This document shows positions 32,838-41,053 of a DNA stretch of 64,000 bases, piece after piece; position 1 is the first letter of the stretch; each line of letters begins with the position of its first letter. The translations under genes and the position numbers were made by a program. A model generated the notes under the pieces. That model saw only the letters and a program-made list of their open reading frames with translations. It did not search any database and was not told where the DNA came from. The DNA comes from Mesorhizobium shangrilense (GTDB lineage Bacteria > Pseudomonadota > Alphaproteobacteria > Rhizobiales > Rhizobiaceae): NCBI RefSeq assembly GCF_028826155.1, contig NZ_JAQGPN010000001.1, positions 372,001 through 436,000 on the forward strand. The letters run 5' to 3'.

Positions 32838-34877
32838 ATGGCACACCGGCTTTTGGTCGGCGGCGAGCTGCTGCTCTATGGCTATGTCGGCGGTTCGATC
32901 CGCTGGACCGAAGACGGCGTCGAGGAAACCGGCTTCACCGATGAAGACGTTCTCGACGCGCTTCAGGAGGTGTCCGGCGATATCGTCTGCCGGATCAACT
33001 CCGCGGGCGGCATCGCCTTCCAGGGCATCGCCATCTACAACGCGCTGAAGAGCCACGACGGCCAGGTCACGATCTATATCGACGCGCTGGCCGGCTCGGC
33101 CGCCTCGGTGATCGCGATGGCTGGCGACAGCGTCGTCATGCGGCCGGGCTCGATGATGATGGTTCACAATCCCGCCGCCGTCACGATCGGCAACGCGCGG
33201 GATCATCGCAAAACCGCCGAGGATCTCGACGAACTCGCGGCCGCGGCCGCGGAGATCTACGCGGCCAAGACCAAGCGCCCCACCAAGGACATGCTCGAGA
33301 TCATGGCCGCTGAGACGTGGATGCGTGGCGCCGTCGCCAAGTCACTCGGCTTCATCGACGAGATCGCGAACGAGGGCGAAGCGGAGATGTCCATTCCGCC
33401 CTTCGACTACTCGCTTTTCAAGCATGCACCCGACGAGCTGCGTTCGTCGGCCGCAAACCGCGCCGTGGCGGCTCCCGGCATCCCTGCGGCGCCTGCCGCG
33501 CACACCATGGAGATCACCATGACGACTCCCGCGCCGGCTGCTCCGGCCATCCAACCCGATCCGGCTGCCGCTACCCTGTCGGTAAAGGACCTCACCAAGG
33601 ACATCTTCTCGCGCTGCCGCGCGGCCAAGCTGTCGATCGAGGACACCGAAGCCGTCATGGACGGCGCCGCCGGCGATGTCGAGAAGGCCAAGGATCTGAT
33701 CATCGCCAAGCTCGCCGCCCGCGATCCTGACCCCACGCAGATCCCGTCCGGCGGCGCGGTGACGATTACCGCCGATGCGCGCGACCGCTTCAAGGCCGGC
33801 GTCACCAAGTCGCTTCTCGCGCGCGCCGGCCTGGACGGCGGTGAGGTCAATGAGTTCTCCGGCCTTTCGCTACGCGAGATCGCCCGGGCGTCGCTGACGG
33901 CGGCCGGCGACAAGCGCTCCTTCGCCGATCCGATGGCGATGATCGGCGCGTCACTCGGCATGGACTTCCGCGCCACCATGGCGGCCGGCATGCACTCGAC
34001 TTCGGATTTCCCCCAGATCCTCGCCGCAGTCGCCAGCAAATCCATGCTGAAGGGCTATGCGGAGGCCGAGGAAACCTTCCCGCGATGGACGTCGAAGGGC
34101 AACCTCACCGACTTCAAGCCGACCAAGCGCGTCGATCTCAATCTCTTCCCGAACCTGGAAGAGGTGCCCGAGGGCGGCGAGTACCACTATGGGACCATCG
34201 GCGAGCACGGCGAGACGACCCAGCTCGCGACCTACGGCAAGATGTTCGCCATCACCCGTCAGGCGATCATCAACGACGATGCCAGCGTCTTCACTCGCAT
34301 TCCGACCCGGATGGGCCGGGCTGCACACCGCACGATCGGCAACCTGGTCTATGCGATCCTAACGTCCAATCCCAACATGGCCGACGGCGTTGCGCTGTTC
34401 CATGCCAACCACGGCAACCTGCTGGGGGCGGTGTCCGCGCTTGGCGTTACCTCCGTCGACGCTGCGCGCGCGGCGATGGCTCGCCAGAAGGATCCGGACG
34501 GCATCGCTTCGGGTCTCAACATCCGCATGAAGTACCTGCTGGTGCCGGTGGAGCTTGAAGGCGCCGCCCGCGTGCTGATGTCGGCCGAGTTCGATCCGTC
34601 GAAGACGCAGCGGGTGCCGAATCCGGTCGCCGGCATTGCCGAGGTGATTTCCGATGCGCGTCTGTCCGCTGGCTCGACGGCCTCCTGGTATGCGGCCGGC
34701 GACCCGAACGTCCATGACACGATCGAGGTGTCCTACCTGAACGGCAACGACAAGCCGACGCTCGAGCAGCGTGACGGCTGGAACGTCGACGGCGTGGAAT
34801 TCAAGGTTCGCATCGACGCCGCGGTCAAGGCGCTCGACTTCCGCGCCCTGCTGAAGGCCACCGGCGCGGCCTCGTAA
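32838..34877 (+). CDS. Fused ClpP-like prohead protease and major capsid protein
   Basis: A 679-residue fusion. Residues about 1-185 are a ClpP/SppA-like serine protease with R-I-N-S-A-G-G, the nucleophile region A-G-S-A-A-S (S90) and M-V-H-N-P (H110). After a Pro/Ala linker with a scaffold-like helical segment (about 245-300), residues about 370-679 are an HK97-fold capsid protein. In many phages these are separate genes; the fusion implies the protease releases itself and the scaffold from the shell protein during maturation. A GGAG site lies upstream of ATG 32838. Confidence 0.92.
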   Translation: MAHRLLVGGELLLYGYVGGSIRWTEDGVEETGFTDEDVLDALQEVSGDIVCRINSAGGIAFQGIAIYNALKSHDGQVTIYIDALAGSAASVIAMAGDSVVMRPGSMMMVHNPAAVTIGNARDHRKTAEDLDELAAAAAEIYAAKTKRPTKDMLEIMAAETWMRGAVAKSLGFIDEIANEGEAEMSIPPFDYSLFKHAPDELRSSAANRAVAAPGIPAAPAAHTMEITMTTPAPAAPAIQPDPAAATLSVKDLTKDIFSRCRAAKLSIEDTEAVMDGAAGDVEKAKDLIIAKLAARDPDPTQIPSGGAVTITADARDRFKAGVTKSLLARAGLDGGEVNEFSGLSLREIARASLTAAGDKRSFADPMAMIGASLGMDFRATMAAGMHSTSDFPQILAAVASKSMLKGYAEAEETFPRWTSKGNLTDFKPTKRVDLNLFPNLEEVPEGGEYHYGTIGEHGETTQLATYGKMFAITRQAIINDDASVFTRIPTRMGRAAHRTIGNLVYAILTSNPNMADGVALFHANHGNLLGAVSALGVTSVDAARAAMARQKDPDGIASGLNIRMKYLLVPVELEGAARVLMSAEFDPSKTQRVPNPVAGIAEVISDARLSAGSTASWYAAGDPNVHDTIEVSYLNGNDKPTLEQRDGWNVDGVEFKVRIDAAVKALDFRALLKATGAAS

Positions 34878-34921
34878 GAGACGGCCGCGCCTCTTTCCTC
34901 GAACTCCGAAGGAGATCAGTC

Positions 34922-35257
34922 ATGAAGAACTTCATTCAGCAGGGCGATACCATTGAAGTGCTTGCGCCCTACGACGTGACCAGTGGCGGCGGAGCCCTGG
35001 TCGGCGACCTTTTTGGCGTCGCAGTTACTGATGCCGCAAGCGGCGCCAAGCTCCAGTTGAAGACGACCGGCGTCTTCGACCTGGCCAAGACCAGCGCTCA
35101 GGCCTGGACCCCAGGCGTCGTCATCTACTGGGACAACACCACCAAGAAGGCCACCACGACGGCCACCTCAAACAAGGTCATCGGCGTGGCCCTGCTCGAC
35201 GCGGCAAATCCGTCCGCCAGTGGTCGCGTTCGCCTCAACGGGGCCTTCGGGCTCTAA
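34922..35257 (+). CDS. DUF2190-type capsid decoration protein
   Basis: A 111-residue beta-rich protein (F-I-Q-Q-G-D-T-I-E-V, G-G-A-L-V-G-D-L-F-G-V-A, W-T-P-G-V-V-I-Y-W-D) of the DUF2190 family, whose members decorate or cement heads after expansion. It directly follows the capsid gene and has AAGGAGA upstream. Confidence 0.8.
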   Translation: MKNFIQQGDTIEVLAPYDVTSGGGALVGDLFGVAVTDAASGAKLQLKTTGVFDLAKTSAQAWTPGVVIYWDNTTKKATTTATSNKVIGVALLDAANPSASGRVRLNGAFGL

Positions 35258-35261
35258 GGCG

Positions 35262-35636
35262 ATGGCCTCGGTCGGTGAGCTGCGGCAGATGGTGACCGCC
35301 ACCATAGACACGCTCTTTGCAGAGCGGGTGCTGCTCAGCTTTCTCAACAAGGAGCGGGTCGACGAAAGCCGGCCCGCTCGCGAGATAAGCGCCAAGCTGG
35401 TGCTTGGCGTCGAGAGCGCCGACGGCCTCTTCGAGGGCAGGCGTCAGGGCGACGTTGTCGCTATCACCGGCCGGCGGAGCCAACTCTTCATCGATCGCAC
35501 CGCGTATCCCGATCTCATGGTTCGAAAGGGCGACAAGGTGCGTGCCTTGGAAATGGCCGGGCAGCCATGGTTCGCCGTCTCGTCTGTCGATGGCCGGCAC
35601 CCCTCCCGCCTGGTTCTGGAGCTCGGCGACACATGA
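35262..35636 (+). CDS. Hypothetical head-tail region protein
   Basis: A 124-residue protein (S-V-G-E-L-R-Q-M-V-T-A-T-I-D-T-L-F-A-E-R; later R-R-Q-G-D-V-V-A-I-T-G). Not recognised by family. Its place between the decoration and baseplate genes and its size suit a head completion or tail terminator protein. Confidence 0.6.
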   Translation: MASVGELRQMVTATIDTLFAERVLLSFLNKERVDESRPAREISAKLVLGVESADGLFEGRRQGDVVAITGRRSQLFIDRTAYPDLMVRKGDKVRALEMAGQPWFAVSSVDGRHPSRLVLELGDT

Positions 35637-36475
35637 GCCTCGTCCGGATCGCGCTGCGCATTGCGGCCGTGGAAGCCCTGAAAGCAGCGAACACGCTGGT
35701 CGGCAGCAATGTACTCGATAGCGAGCTTGGGGCGCTGGACGCCTCCACTGACGGAACTCCGCGGACCGACCAGGACAAGCCGTTCATCGCCGTCTACACC
35801 GACGGCGCCAAGGCTGGCACTGGGGAGGGAGCGCTCGAAAGCTCATATCTCGACGTGCGGGCTATGACGCTCAACGGCGCGACCGAGATCATCTTCATCG
35901 CCGGGATCGCCGCGGCCATGACCGAGCGTGACGAGGACACTGGTGCTACACACCTCCTCGGGGTGGGAATTCCGGCGACCGATCAGGCGCTCGAGTTCCA
36001 TCTGGACCTGGTCGCAAAGCAGATCGGCGATGCGCTCACCGATCCCGACAATGACTGGGCGGACATTTTCAGGAACCTGTCTTTCCGCTTCCTGCGCATC
36101 GAGCGCGCCCGGACGAGCTCGGCGGAAGGTCAACGGATGGCAGCCCATCAGATCAAGGTCGTCGCGGAGTTGATCGACGATCCGGCGCGCGGTGTGGCGC
36201 TTGATCCGGAGACGCCCCTGGCCCGCTTCCTGGCTAAAGCTGCCACATCTCCGGATCCAGACATCGTCGAGCAGGCGACACAGATGTGCGCCGTAATTGG
36301 TGGCGCCGATGCAGACTGGAAGGCGCTTCAGCGTCATCATGGGATGGCGCAGGCTGAGTTGCTGGCGCTTGGTCTCGGGCCAATGGCGGCGGATGTCGAG
36401 CGCACTACGCCGCCGTTCACTCTTGGCACTATCGAGATCGAGGGAACCGACAATAGCGCGACGGTGGAGCCATGA
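35633..36475 (+). CDS. Hypothetical structural-region protein
   Basis: A 280-residue acidic protein with an N-terminal helix (S-L-V-R-I-A-L-R-I-A-A-V-E-A-L-K) and beta segments (P-F-I-A-V-Y-T-D-G-A-K). ATGA overlaps with both neighbours put it in the late operon. Possibly a tail terminator, but no motif proves it. Confidence 0.6.
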   Translation: MSLVRIALRIAAVEALKAANTLVGSNVLDSELGALDASTDGTPRTDQDKPFIAVYTDGAKAGTGEGALESSYLDVRAMTLNGATEIIFIAGIAAAMTERDEDTGATHLLGVGIPATDQALEFHLDLVAKQIGDALTDPDNDWADIFRNLSFRFLRIERARTSSAEGQRMAAHQIKVVAELIDDPARGVALDPETPLARFLAKAATSPDPDIVEQATQMCAVIGGADADWKALQRHHGMAQAELLALGLGPMAADVERTTPPFTLGTIEIEGTDNSATVEP

Positions 36476-36972
36476 TCGAAGCTCTGGTCGACATGCGTAT
36501 CGACATCGAGATGCTGAAGACGGCCTTCGGCAATGCCCTGGTCGTCGGACCGGTCGAGGTCATCGACGCCAAAAGGGGGTTCCGGCTCAAGCACGGCGAT
36601 GGACCCGACGGACAGCCGTACCTCTCGCCCTGGTATCCTCATCCGGAGAGTGGCGGTGCGACGGGAACCTGGTTTCCCCTCTCCAAGGGGCAGATCGTCG
36701 GCGTGATCAACCCGGGCGGCGATCCGCGCCAAGGGGTGATGTTCCGCGGCGGGTTTTCGGGGATCAACCCGCAGATCTCGGAAAACCTCGGCGAAAACAA
36801 GTACACGTTCGGCGGTGTCACGATCACGGTCGCCGGCGGTGTTGTCACGATTGACGGCGACATCCGCGTCAACGGCCGGTTGCATGCGACGGAGGGGCTG
36901 CGCGGCGACGCAGGCGTCTTCAGTCCCACCGGTGTGTGGGTGCCGAGCCCGGTCTTCATTGGAGAGGTCTGA
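36472..36972 (+). CDS. Phage baseplate assembly protein V (gpV)
   Basis: A 166-residue P2 gpV-type central spike protein: an OB-like domain with P-Y-L-S-P-W-Y-P-H-P, W-F-P-L-S-K-G-Q-I-V-G-V-I-N-P-G-G-D-P and G-V-M-F-R-G-G, then a short beta-helix-like tip with V-T-I-T-V-A-G-G-V-V-T-I-D-G-D-I repeats. It starts the P2-like baseplate cluster. Confidence 0.85.
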   Translation: MIEALVDMRIDIEMLKTAFGNALVVGPVEVIDAKRGFRLKHGDGPDGQPYLSPWYPHPESGGATGTWFPLSKGQIVGVINPGGDPRQGVMFRGGFSGINPQISENLGENKYTFGGVTITVAGGVVTIDGDIRVNGRLHATEGLRGDAGVFSPTGVWVPSPVFIGEV

Positions 36973-37349
36973 TGACGACGCTTCAGTGTGACGAATTGAT
37001 CATCGGCGAGATCGGCGGCGCTGGCCCTCATGCGAGGCTGTACCTCGACCAGAACTTTCTCGTCATAAAGTGCTTCAACGGTCTGGCGGGCGTCAGGATC
37101 GACTGCGCCAGGGTTGAGGTTCTTGGTTCGGATGTCGAGGTTCGCGGCTCCGACCGCGTTAGGATCGAGGGAGCCGGCATCGAGATCCACGGATCGGCGC
37201 ATGTAAAGCTGGACGCCGGCGGCGTCGGGTTCACATGGACGCCGACCAGTTGGGAGGGCTGGTACAGTTCCCACGGCGCCGCCTACCGGCCGGCGCCGCC
37301 GGAGCACCCGCTGCACGGCGGCACGCCATATTCGTGGCCGTCCGAGTAG
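36972..37349 (+). CDS. Hypothetical baseplate-region protein
   Basis: A 125-residue protein with regular short strands (V-E-V-L-G-S-D-V-E-V-R-G-S-D-R-V-R-I-E-G-A-G-I-E-I). This stacked beta-helix rhythm is like a spike tip, which fits its place just after gpV. No named family. Confidence 0.55.
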   Translation: MTTLQCDELIIGEIGGAGPHARLYLDQNFLVIKCFNGLAGVRIDCARVEVLGSDVEVRGSDRVRIEGAGIEIHGSAHVKLDAGGVGFTWTPTSWEGWYSSHGAAYRPAPPEHPLHGGTPYSWPSE

Positions 37350-37370
37350 GCCGACAGGGAAAGTCTTGCC

Positions 37371-37598
37371 ATGGCGAAAAGACTGGCTGCCCGCCCGACA
37401 GGCGGGGCATCGCAAACGGCTGTCCAGAAGAAGCTTTATCGGGTCAATCCGGGCGTGGCGTGGGTGAACGGTGTGCGCGTTCCCCCAGACCGGAAGCTTC
37501 GCCTTACGGACGCCGAGGCACGGTTCGATCTCGAGCAGGGACGTATCGCGCCGTTCAACGCCTCCAGCACTCGGAGTGTTCGCCGTGGCGGGGATTGA
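37371..37598 (+). CDS. Hypothetical baseplate-region protein
   Basis: A 75-residue basic protein (K-K-L-Y-R-V-N-P-G-V-A-W-V-N-G, R-L-T-D-A-E-A-R-F-D-L). It overlaps the start of the gpW-type gene by 14 bp. Unknown role; probably a small baseplate accessory. Confidence 0.55.
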   Translation: MAKRLAARPTGGASQTAVQKKLYRVNPGVAWVNGVRVPPDRKLRLTDAEARFDLEQGRIAPFNASSTRSVRRGGD

Positions 37599-37977
37599 TG
37601 GCCGAACCGGCCTTGTCATCGACAACCTGGCATCCGCCTTTCAGGGCGTCGATGTGATCCTCTCGACGAGCATCGGGACGCGGGTGATGCGCCGCGAGTT
37701 CGGCAGCGGCATCCCGGAACTGCTTGGCCGGTTGGTCAAGCCGTCGCTCTTTGCCGTCTGGCTGCAGCTGGTGGGGACCGCAATAGATCTGTGGGAGCCG
37801 AGGTTCCGTGTTCGCCGTGTCACCCCCCGCGGGTCAGTCGACGACCTTCGTCTGGGCAAGGTCAGCCTTGCCATCGAAGTCGACTATCGGCCTCGCGGAC
37901 ATCTCGGTGATTTCCGGGTCGAGCGCGTCCTGGCGTTCGACGTCTATTTTGGCCAGCGGGTGCGGGTGTCGACATGA
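37585..37977 (+). CDS. Baseplate wedge protein W (gp25-like)
   Basis: A 130-residue protein with D-V-I-L-S-T-S-I-G-T-R-V-M-R-R-E-F-G-S-G, the hallmark of gpW/gp25 lysozyme-like wedge proteins. GTG 37585 is the start; the frame extends upstream but only as a shadow of the previous gene. ATGA overlap with J. Confidence 0.85.
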   Translation: MAGIDGRTGLVIDNLASAFQGVDVILSTSIGTRVMRREFGSGIPELLGRLVKPSLFAVWLQLVGTAIDLWEPRFRVRRVTPRGSVDDLRLGKVSLAIEVDYRPRGHLGDFRVERVLAFDVYFGQRVRVST

Positions 37978-38933
37978 CGCGTTTTGCAGCGATCAATCTC
38001 GCGACGCTGCCGGCGCCCGAGGCCATCGAGCAGATCTCCTTCGAGGTCATCCTGGCGGAGATGAAGGGCGCCTTTCTCGCGGCCTACACTGAAGCCCGCG
38101 TGCGGAACCCTGAATTGCCTGTCATCGACACGCTCAATTTGGAGACGGAGCCCCTCAACATTGCCTTCCAGACGATGGCGTACCGCGAGGTGCTGGTGCG
38201 CCAGGTCGGCAACGACAAATACAAGGCGGCAAGCCTGGCGTTCGCCACCAGCAACAATCTGGAGGTGAAGGCGGCCGAACTCGGCGTCGTGCGCAAGCTG
38301 ATCGACGTCGGCGACCCGAACGCATCGCCGCCGATCGCGCCCGTCTACGAAAGCGATATCGACTTCCGGTTTCGCGCTCAGCTCGCCTGGGAGGGATTGT
38401 CGGTCGCGGGATCCTACGGCGCCTATCTGTTTCAGGGGCTGACGGCACACGCGGATGTACTCGATGTGGGGGTGTTCGGCCCCGAAAGCGGCGAGGACGT
38501 GGATCCCGGCCAGGTGCGCGTGACGATCCTGTCGCGCGAGGAAGGCGGCACAGCGTCGCCGGAACTGCTGGGGGCAGTCGAAGCCTACATCTCCGGGGAC
38601 TTGCGCCGGCCGCTGACCGACCATGTGCTGATCGAGAGCGCATCCATCACGAGCTATGCGGTGGAGGCGACCGTCAAGGTGCGCCCCGGCGCGAGCGCGG
38701 AAGTCGTTCGCAAGGCGGCGGAAGACGCTGTCACGCTCTACACGGAGCAGCAGTACGGCATCGGCCAGGCCATACGGCGTTCGAGGCTGGCGGCGGCGCT
38801 TTACGTCGGTGATGACGCGGGCCGCTCGCCCGTTGTGGACGTGACGATTACACAGCCAGCCGCAGACATCGTCACCGGCGCCCGCGCCGCGCCAAAATGC
38901 ACCGGCGTCACGGTCACAGTCGAGGTGGTGTGA
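37974..38933 (+). CDS. Baseplate assembly protein J (gpJ)
   Basis: A 319-residue P2 gpJ-like wedge protein: N-terminal helices with R-V-R-N-P-E-L-P, then A-A-E-L-G-V-V-R, F-R-A-Q-L-A-W-E-G-L-S-V-A-G-S-Y-G-A-Y and a C-terminal beta domain. It joins gpW and gpI in the wedge. Confidence 0.88.
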   Translation: MTRFAAINLATLPAPEAIEQISFEVILAEMKGAFLAAYTEARVRNPELPVIDTLNLETEPLNIAFQTMAYREVLVRQVGNDKYKAASLAFATSNNLEVKAAELGVVRKLIDVGDPNASPPIAPVYESDIDFRFRAQLAWEGLSVAGSYGAYLFQGLTAHADVLDVGVFGPESGEDVDPGQVRVTILSREEGGTASPELLGAVEAYISGDLRRPLTDHVLIESASITSYAVEATVKVRPGASAEVVRKAAEDAVTLYTEQQYGIGQAIRRSRLAAALYVGDDAGRSPVVDVTITQPAADIVTGARAAPKCTGVTVTVEVV

Positions 38934-39478
38934 TGGCTGACGACCTCCTCCCGTCAAGCGCCTCGCCTTTTCTGAAGTCGCTGTCTGTCAGCCAGGCGCG
39001 CATTCTCGACGTCGACATGGATGTGATCCGGCGCTCGGTGCTGGCGCACATCTCGCCGGCGTCACTGCTGCCGTGGCTCGCCTGGGATCGGTCGGTCGAC
39101 GAGTATGTCGACAGCTGGCCCGAGGAGGTCAAGCGCGCGGTCATCGGGGGATCGTTCCCATATCACAAGATCAAGGGCACCCCCGGCGCGCTCAAGGCCG
39201 CGCTGGCAAGCCTTGGCTTCGAGACCACGGTCACCGAGTGGTTTGAGTACGGCGGAGAGCCATATCGGTTTCGCGTCAAGGTGGTCAAACACGACGGGGC
39301 CTCGTTGACGCAGACCGAATATCAGGCGCTCCGCCGCCTCATTATGTCGGCCAAGAACGTGAGGTCGATGCTCGACGCGCTGGAAACGGCCGTCACGCAG
39401 CGCGCGCCGGCCCCCTATGTCGCGGCCTGGGGCGCGCGACGCACCCGCAACGTCACGCTTTATCCAGAGGCAGCCTGA
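38933..39478 (+). CDS. Phage tail protein I (gpI)
   Basis: A 181-residue protein: L-L-P-S-S-A-S-P-F-L-K-S-L near the N-terminus, then L-P-W-L-A-W-D-R-S-V-D-E-Y, R-A-V-I-G-G-S-F-P-Y-H-K-I-K-G-T-P-G-A-L, the P2 gpI signature. TGATG overlap with J. Confidence 0.9.
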   Translation: MADDLLPSSASPFLKSLSVSQARILDVDMDVIRRSVLAHISPASLLPWLAWDRSVDEYVDSWPEEVKRAVIGGSFPYHKIKGTPGALKAALASLGFETTVTEWFEYGGEPYRFRVKVVKHDGASLTQTEYQALRRLIMSAKNVRSMLDALETAVTQRAPAPYVAAWGARRTRNVTLYPEAA

Positions 39479-39479
39479 C

Positions 39480-39977
39480 ATGGCATTCAACGTCAAGGTG
39501 ACGGCGCTCGGCCTCGCCGCATTCGCGAATGCGCTCATCAACTCCACGCCTGTCGTCATATCGGAAGTCGCCATTGGCGACGGTGGCGGCGCACCGATCA
39601 CGCCGACCGGCAACGAGACGACACTGTACAACGAGTTGAACCGTCATCCGGTCACCGGTGCGGCGATCCACGCGGACAACGCCAACTGGATCGTCGTCGA
39701 CACCATAGTGCCGGCGGAGGCGGGCGGGTTCACCATCCGCGAAGTGGGCATCTACGCCGACAACGGCGACCTGCTGGCCATCGCGTCCTACCCCGAGCAG
39801 TACAAGCCGACGTTGGCCGAGGGGTTTGGCGAAGACCTCGCCATGAAGCTGATCATGGAGGTCACCAACGCCGCCAGTGTGACCATCATCGACGGTGGCA
39901 CCGTGCTCTACGCGACGCGGACTTATGTGCAGAACCTCATTCACCAGACCGTCAACTGGTACAATCAGAACTGGTAG
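39480..39977 (+). CDS. Tail-collar fibre protein (gpH N-terminal type, DUF3751)
   Basis: A 165-residue protein matching the N-terminal baseplate-attachment domain of P2 gpH: A-I-G-D-G-G-G-A-P-I-T-P-T-G-N-E-T-T-L, G-G-F-T-I-R-E-V-G-I-Y. It lacks the long C-terminal shaft, so it is probably an adaptor to which the separate fibre proteins downstream attach. Confidence 0.8.
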   Translation: MAFNVKVTALGLAAFANALINSTPVVISEVAIGDGGGAPITPTGNETTLYNELNRHPVTGAAIHADNANWIVVDTIVPAEAGGFTIREVGIYADNGDLLAIASYPEQYKPTLAEGFGEDLAMKLIMEVTNAASVTIIDGGTVLYATRTYVQNLIHQTVNWYNQNW

Positions 39978-39983
39978 GAGCCG

Positions 39984-40310
39984 ATGCCAAATCCCTACGT
40001 CAAGCGAACAGCGCTCGCCGCCAACACGGCCGCACCTGTGGCCGAGGCGCCGGCCGATCGCGGCCTGCGGTTTCACGTCAACGTGGTCAATCGCGGGCCG
40101 ACGGCAGTCAAGTTGCGGGCCTTCTTCGATGTCGACAACACACCGACCGACGCTGACTGGGTCGAATACGACCATGTGCTCGTGCCCGGCGTTCCCCTTC
40201 GCGAATGGCCGGTGGTGCTGACGCCAGGGCTGAAACTCTACGTGCGTGTCGACGGGCCGAACTGCAATGCGGTGGCCTGGGGCGAACTCGACTTTCCGGC
40301 GGTGACGTGA
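39984..40310 (+). CDS. Hypothetical fibre-region protein
   Basis: A 108-residue beta-rich protein (L-R-F-H-V-N-V-V-N-R-G-P-T-A-V-K-L-R-A-F-F-D-V-D) with an immunoglobulin-like pattern. Unknown family; probably part of the adsorption structure. Confidence 0.55.
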   Translation: MPNPYVKRTALAANTAAPVAEAPADRGLRFHVNVVNRGPTAVKLRAFFDVDNTPTDADWVEYDHVLVPGVPLREWPVVLTPGLKLYVRVDGPNCNAVAWGELDFPAVT

Positions 40311-41041
40311 TGAGCAGGTATCCTAATCTCGTAGGCGGGAACGCCCCCTTCAGCGCCCGCAACAACGGGTTCTTTCGGCGTCGGCTCTTCACCGTGCCGG
40401 GCACTTACTCTTTCCTGCTGCCGGCGGATTTGCCGACCGATCACCGCGGTCTGGTGCGCGTCAAGGGCTTCAACATTGGGGCAGGCAGCGGCGGCTCCGA
40501 TGCCAACGACGCCTCAGGCATCAACGGTAGCGGCACGGGCGGCGGGTATTCGGACAAAGAGCTTTGGGTGCCGCCGGCGTCGGCAGTCTCGATTGTCGTC
40601 GGTGCTCCGGGGCCCTCATCGAATGCAAGCCCGTCCAATCGCGCCGGCGGCACGACGACCATCACCGTCAACGGGGTGACTTGGCAGGCGACGGGCGGTC
40701 AGAACTCGGAGGGCGGCGTCGGCTCTGGCGGCGACATCAACACCCGCGGCGGTGGGCGCATCACATGGCCGAACAACGAGGCGAAATTGTCAGGCGCCTC
40801 TGCTGGGTCGCCCTGGGGCGATGGCGAAGCAGGGGGCACCCCTGTTGCCGGGAAACTCTGGCGCATGCCGAGATTCTGGGATCTGGAGGACTTCGAAGCT
40901 GGCGACCTGTTTGCCGAAATCAACGGCATTGGTGGCGGCGCACATAGCGTCAACGGCAATCCGACATTCGGCGGTGGCGGCAAGGGTGGCTGGCAGAACA
41001 GCGGCCCCGGCGCCGGCGGGTTCGCCGGCTTCTACTACTAA
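40310..41041 (+). CDS. Glycine-rich tail fibre / tip protein
   Basis: A 243-residue protein. After an N-terminal region (F-T-V-P-G-T-Y-S-F-L-L-P-A-D) about 25 percent is glycine, with blocks such as G-A-G-S-G-G-S-D, G-S-G-T-G-G-G-Y-S and a final G-P-G-A-G-G-F-A-G-F-Y-Y. Glycine-rich domains at fibre tips often make polyglycine-II receptor-binding folds, which fits its place. TGATG coupling with the previous gene. Confidence 0.65.
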   Translation: MSRYPNLVGGNAPFSARNNGFFRRRLFTVPGTYSFLLPADLPTDHRGLVRVKGFNIGAGSGGSDANDASGINGSGTGGGYSDKELWVPPASAVSIVVGAPGPSSNASPSNRAGGTTTITVNGVTWQATGGQNSEGGVGSGGDINTRGGGRITWPNNEAKLSGASAGSPWGDGEAGGTPVAGKLWRMPRFWDLEDFEAGDLFAEINGIGGGAHSVNGNPTFGGGGKGGWQNSGPGAGGFAGFYY

Positions 41042-41053
41042 GGAGCGCGGGCA

